From: Cristatella mucedo
Lineage: Eukaryota > Bryozoa > Phylactolaemata > Cristatellidae
DNA length: 64,000 nucleotides
Assembly (NCBI GenBank): GCA_009760855.2
Contig: WPIO01000001.1
Span: 5,974,001 to 6,038,000 of the forward strand
Direction of reading: 5' to 3'
The translations under genes and the position numbers were made by a program. How positions within the stretch are numbered: position 1 is the stretch's first letter; the number at the start of each line of letters is the position of its first letter. This document shows, in pieces, positions 60,401 through 64,000 of this stretch. The notes beneath the pieces are model-generated. The model saw only the letters and a program-made list of their open reading frames with translations, made no database searches and was not told the origin of the DNA.

Positions 60401-60416
60401 CGCCCATCTCCAGCTC

Positions 60417-60525
60417 ATCCTTTGCTCCGGCAGTGGCAGTTCGAGCTGCATTCGGCAGCCACTCGCTCGCTCGTTCGCCCGACAGACGCGTGGGACGTGC
60501 ACGCTCAGCGAGCAGTCGCTGCGAA
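60417..60525 (+). other. Candidate non-coding first exon
   Basis: If transcription starts at the initiator-like site, a GC-rich exon of about 109 bp runs to GCTGCGAA|GTAAGT, a full-consensus donor at 60526. No ATG lies in this stretch as read, as expected for a 5' UTR exon. The downstream coding exons are not identified and would lie beyond the GC-rich segment or outside the window. The gene's identity is unknown. Confidence 0.4.
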
Positions 60526-61439
60526 GTAAGTGCTCCTGTAATGCTAGCGTAGCGCGCCGCCGCCGCAGATACGTCGCTGAGAAGCCACACCGCTCCCTGT
60601 TCTCATTCCGCTGACTTCGGGCGGGGGCACGCTCCCTTCGCGGGCTATAGCCGGCGCTTCGCTCTCACCATTTGCGTTGTTTTTTTGCATGCTATGGCTT
60701 CGCGGTCTTGCGAGCCTCGCCTCGCGTCAGCAGTGCAGCTCGATAGTGCTGACCGTGCCAATACGTTCGTTCGTCTGTTTCGCGCTTGAAATTCCGCAGC
60801 TTGCCTCACACTAGCCAACAGTCTGTGTGCGCTGGGTACTGAGCCCCGCCTTTACATGAGTCGACAATACTCTGCACGTGGTCGGTGGTGGCGGTGGCGG
60901 TGGGTGGTCGCACCGAGCGAGATGTCTCCAGGGTACGCTCCTGCCGTGCACATTCAGCTTGCAATGCGACCAGGCGCGTTTCGGGCGCGAACTCTACAGT
61001 GCTGCTTTTTCCTTCTCGTACTCGTACGACACTGCGTTTCTTTCTTCCGCAAAAAATGGTTGTCGCCTTTTTTGTCGTTCTAGTAGCCACGACTCGTAAT
61101 GAGGCGCTCTTACTCCAGCCACTTGGTGCCATTTGGCTGTTCGTCCTGTTGCCACCGCTCTGTTTCCTGTGCAATTGTTCTTCAGAAAACGGCCAAACAG
61201 CTTGTCGAGTTCCTGAGCTAACTCCGCTCTTTTTCCAGCACTTAAAATTAAATGCCTGTTTTATTATTTTCTCAAATTTTCTTAAAGAGCCGTCAACTGA
61301 TTTTACATTGCTTTAGTACAGAGTTACAATACTTATCTGTGCTTTATCAAATTTCTGTTCCCCTTGGTTAAACTAAATGCTCTTGATCTGAAAAAGACTG
61401 GCTCATTAATGCACCTTTACTAGGGTTGTAGCTACTTGG
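60526..61439. other. GC-rich putative first intron
   Basis: CpG-rich to about 61.1 kb, then AT-rich. It contains GGTGG runs near 60885. Open frames on both strands are compositional. No repeat family recognised. Confidence 0.4.
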
Positions 61440-61731
61440 ACGTGAGCGACTGAATTCTTATGGTGGGGCCTCGGGCTTACGGTTGTATCGATTTATGGTG
61501 TGCATGTGGTTGTGTTTAATAAGTTGATCTTTTACGGGGATGAGTCACGGCGGCCTGCAGAGAAGGGGAAGTGGGAACGCGAGCATCTCGCAGGAGAGAA
61601 GAAGGCGAGCATCTCGCAGGAGAGAGCCATCTTGAACCGTCGCTCTGCGAGCCCAAATGCGCAGCTGTTCTCGGATACGAACGTGTTTCCGTACCGTCGC
61701 TCGCTTGCTGTCGGGGCGTTAAACAACACCT
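61440..61731 (+). repeat. Left direct repeat (possible 5' LTR)
   Basis: Contains an internal 26-bp tandem duplication (61581-61606 and 61607-61630, unit start GAGCATCTCGCAGGAGAGA) that is single in the right copy. Confidence 0.55.
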
Positions 61732-62708
61732 TATTTCGGCAGTTGGAGATGTCTTGAGGAGCGTTCGAAGTTTCGACGGCTCGGGAGACTTCCTTGGCTG
61801 GCTGCTGAGTTTCGAGAAGGGGATCGAGCATGGCCGCCACGAGCAGAGAGGCGATGTCCACGAGCGACACGGGGCGTGCGGTTACAAGAAGGAGGTGTTC
61901 GGAAGATAGGCGGCAGCGTCTAGAAGAGATTCGGCGAAGGACAGATAGTCGGCGGCGCCCGTTGAGGCGGCGGCGTCCACCAGAGAAGCTGCGGCATCAG
62001 CGAGAGAGGTGGTGGCGGGAGGGAAGCCCCTTTCGGTGGAGAACCAAACACTCCCCGCGGTCAGTGTGTGGGTGCTGACTGTTACGGATGAGACAGCGGC
62101 GGGGAGTGAAGAGTTGGCCCCGGTGAAGAGCTCGCACAGCCCGGCTAAGGAGGCAGGCAAGACGAAGCTTGCCGAGAGCTCGCGAGAGATGCTCACCCAG
62201 CGTTTGGTGGCGAAGATCCGGGAGTCGCAGCGGCAGTACAGCGGCGTACGACTGTGGTGCACTTGCGCTCGTCGAACTGCTGGCCGCGGAGACGCACGAA
62301 GTGCCAGCCGAGGACATAAGCGAGAGACGCCCGCGGCACGAGAGACGCGAGCGAGGAGACATCGGCTGCCGTCTGGAAGACGACGGCTGCGGAAGTCGTG
62401 ATGTCGTAACTGCAGGCTATAAAGAAACGAGCAAAATCCGTATGGCAGAGAAATAAGAGACGGAGCTAACCCCTGCTTGTGGTGAAATACCAGCAGCTAT
62501 TTCCCAGAAGTGCAAGGAAGCAATGTGGCTTCAGCAACCTGCTGGTTTCCAAAGGACCCTTGCCTTCTCCGAGTGGCTGCTGTGAGGTGGCCTGCCTGTC
62601 TAGGAGAACGTCCGTTTAATGCTAGTTGATGGACTGTTAAAACAGAGCTGTGTTTTAAAATTCTCTTTTCATTGCACACCGCTTTTATCTTACTTGTGTT
62701 GCCGCTGA

Positions 62709-62734
62709 GATTTGTGATCTTGAGATCACAAATC
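62709..62734. repeat. Perfect inverted repeat, 12-bp arms
   Basis: GATTTGTGATCT, a TG loop and AGATCACAAATC. It lies just before the right direct repeat, where a polypurine tract would be expected in an LTR element. Confidence 0.95.
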
Positions 62735-62739
62735 GCGGA

Positions 62740-62996
62740 TGTGGGGCGCGAATGCGGTCTAATGGTGCTGCCTCGAGTTTATAGTTTTATTTGTTCATGG
62801 TGTACATGTGGTTTATTTCAATGAGTTTGTGATTTATGCGGATCAGTCAAGACCAAAAGAGCAGGGGGCAGTGGGAAGGGGCCCCCCCCCCGCAGGAAAG
62901 GACGATCGTGAGCCGTCGCTCTGCCAGCCCACCTTCACTGTTGTTCTCTGACACGAAGGTGTTTCTGTACCTTTGCTGGCTTGCTGTCGGGACGTC
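62740..62996 (+). repeat. Right direct repeat (possible 3' LTR)
   Basis: Aligns with the left copy over about 250 bp with many substitutions. It includes a C10 run near 62881-62890. Confidence 0.55.
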
Positions 62997-63009
62997 AAAC
63001 CACAGCGAC

Positions 63010-63195
63010 TATTAGCTAAGATAAGAAATTATACTAGCTTATTTCACAGCCTCGTTTGCATAGCTACAGAAGAGCCTTTATGGCTGTGAGCACCGCTTGC
63101 AGCGGGGATAAAAGATCACCCACTGCAGGATTCGAACCCACGACCTCGGAAACGAGATCGTTGAAAGCAACCGTGTTACCTTGTCAGCCAGTGCG
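63010..63195 (-). mobile_element. tRNA-derived SINE, family 2
   Basis: On the minus strand the head has GGCTGACAAGGTAACACGGT and an exact B box GGTTCGAATCC (complement of 63128-63138). It is followed by CTGCAGTGGGTGATC, AAGGCTCTTCTGTAGCTATG and a tail ending in AATAAGCTAGTATAATTTC. Confidence 0.8.
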
Positions 63196-63257
63196 GCTCA
63201 CCAAGATGGCTTATTCCTAACTCTTTGCTGCTTGAACCTGGTAGGGTCAATGTCTGA

Positions 63258-63280
63258 TATATATATATATATATATATAT
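63258..63280. repeat. (TA)n microsatellite
   Basis: Short TA run at the edge of a unit related to 55035-55348. Confidence 0.93.
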
Positions 63281-63282
63281 CC

Positions 63283-63400
63283 CTAATTATTGAAACAAGA
63301 AAGTCTGTCCGTCCTTTGTCACGCAGCAAGACGGTGCACTTACGTCACGTGGCATTCGCCTAATGCTTAGCGAAGCGAGTCAACTGGCTCGCTTGACAAC
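63283..63400. repeat. Unit related to 55035-55348
   Basis: Contains GTCCGTCCTTTGTCACGCAG and AGCGAAGCGAGTCAACTGG, sharing the GCGAAGCGAGTC end with the 55 kb units and again lying next to (TA)n. Confidence 0.5.
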
Positions 63401-63504
63401 AAAAAACGCAGTGTACCAAGAGGTAATAGACTAGTAAATTTATGCACAGTATTTTATGTATATTGTGACTCAGCTCAGAAAATCCTCAAGCTCTAGTGCA
63501 TATG

Positions 63505-64000
<496 letters not shown>

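Larger units (their letters stand above)
61440..63000 (+). mobile_element. Possible short non-autonomous LTR element
   Basis: Two diverged direct repeats (about 61440-61731 and 62740-62996) flank a roughly 1 kb GC-rich core. Shared blocks include ATGGTG..GCCTCG, ATGGTGTGCATGTGGTT / ATGGTGTACATGTGGTT, GAGCCGTCGCTCTG-like and GCTTGCTGTCGGG. Both end in AAAC(C)ACA-like sequence. The core has an ATG-started basic frame at about 61830-62078 (MAATSREAMSTSDTGRAVTR at its start) and another open frame at 62009-62401, but no protease, RT or integrase. This arrangement fits a terminal-repeat element in miniature. The strand is inferred from the core frames. Confidence 0.5.

Overview
The window looks like nuclear DNA of an invertebrate animal. 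It is AT-rich, its genes are split by kilobase introns with GT...AG junctions, and it is crowded with 5'-truncated LINEs, tRNA-derived SINEs, LTR-element remains and long (TA)n/(GT)n microsatellites. I cannot name the species. A lophotrochozoan or other non-vertebrate metazoan fits the gene families, but that is inference. There is no bacterial-type operon, CRISPR array, or rRNA or functional tRNA gene that I can support.

Genes. (1) 1108-14048 (+): the C-terminal third of an M13 (neprilysin/ECE-type) zinc metallopeptidase, resolved into eight exons with matching intron phases. It carries the NAFY substrate motif, HEITH, GENIAD, VWC and a C-terminal C-x-x-W. Upstream exons lie outside the window or were not recognised. 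(2) 21369-22205 (+): the long last exon of a multi-pass membrane protein that resembles the rolling stone family. (3) 39706-39805 (+): a clear N-terminal ectodomain exon of a second M13 peptidase, with two weaker downstream exon candidates near 44 kb. The two M13 genes lie in the same orientation with the rolling-stone-like gene between them. (4) About 60.3-60.53 kb (+): a promoter-like segment (CRE palindrome, TATA-like box, initiator-like site, consensus donor) that may be the start of a fourth, unidentified gene.

Mobile DNA. One CR1/L2-like LINE family accounts for about 20 fragments. The best copy is 23.44-24.78 kb, with a YADD reverse-transcriptase motif, and it lies tail-to-tail with an opposite copy at 24.78-25.58 kb. 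A tRNA-derived SINE family shares the LINE's 3' tail, which suggests a SINE/LINE partnership. A second SINE family has a different tail. A Ty3/gypsy-type element at 4.28-7.0 kb (minus strand), inside an M13 intron, keeps both LTRs, gag, zinc knuckles, protease and the integrase C-terminus but has lost RT and RNase H. A possible short LTR element lies at 61.4-63.0 kb, a possible solo LTR at 30.78-31.03 kb, and a DNA-transposon-like end at 27.5 kb.

Structure. The most striking feature is a roughly 2.1 kb imperfect palindrome at 37,451-39,528 (arms about 850 bp, loop about 360 bp). Each arm carries a SINE and a (TA)n tract, and the palindrome ends about 180 bp before the second M13 exon. Large parts of 28-29, 32.4-37.4, 42-44, 46-48.8, 49.5-53.6 and 55.5-58 kb hold nothing I can recognise.
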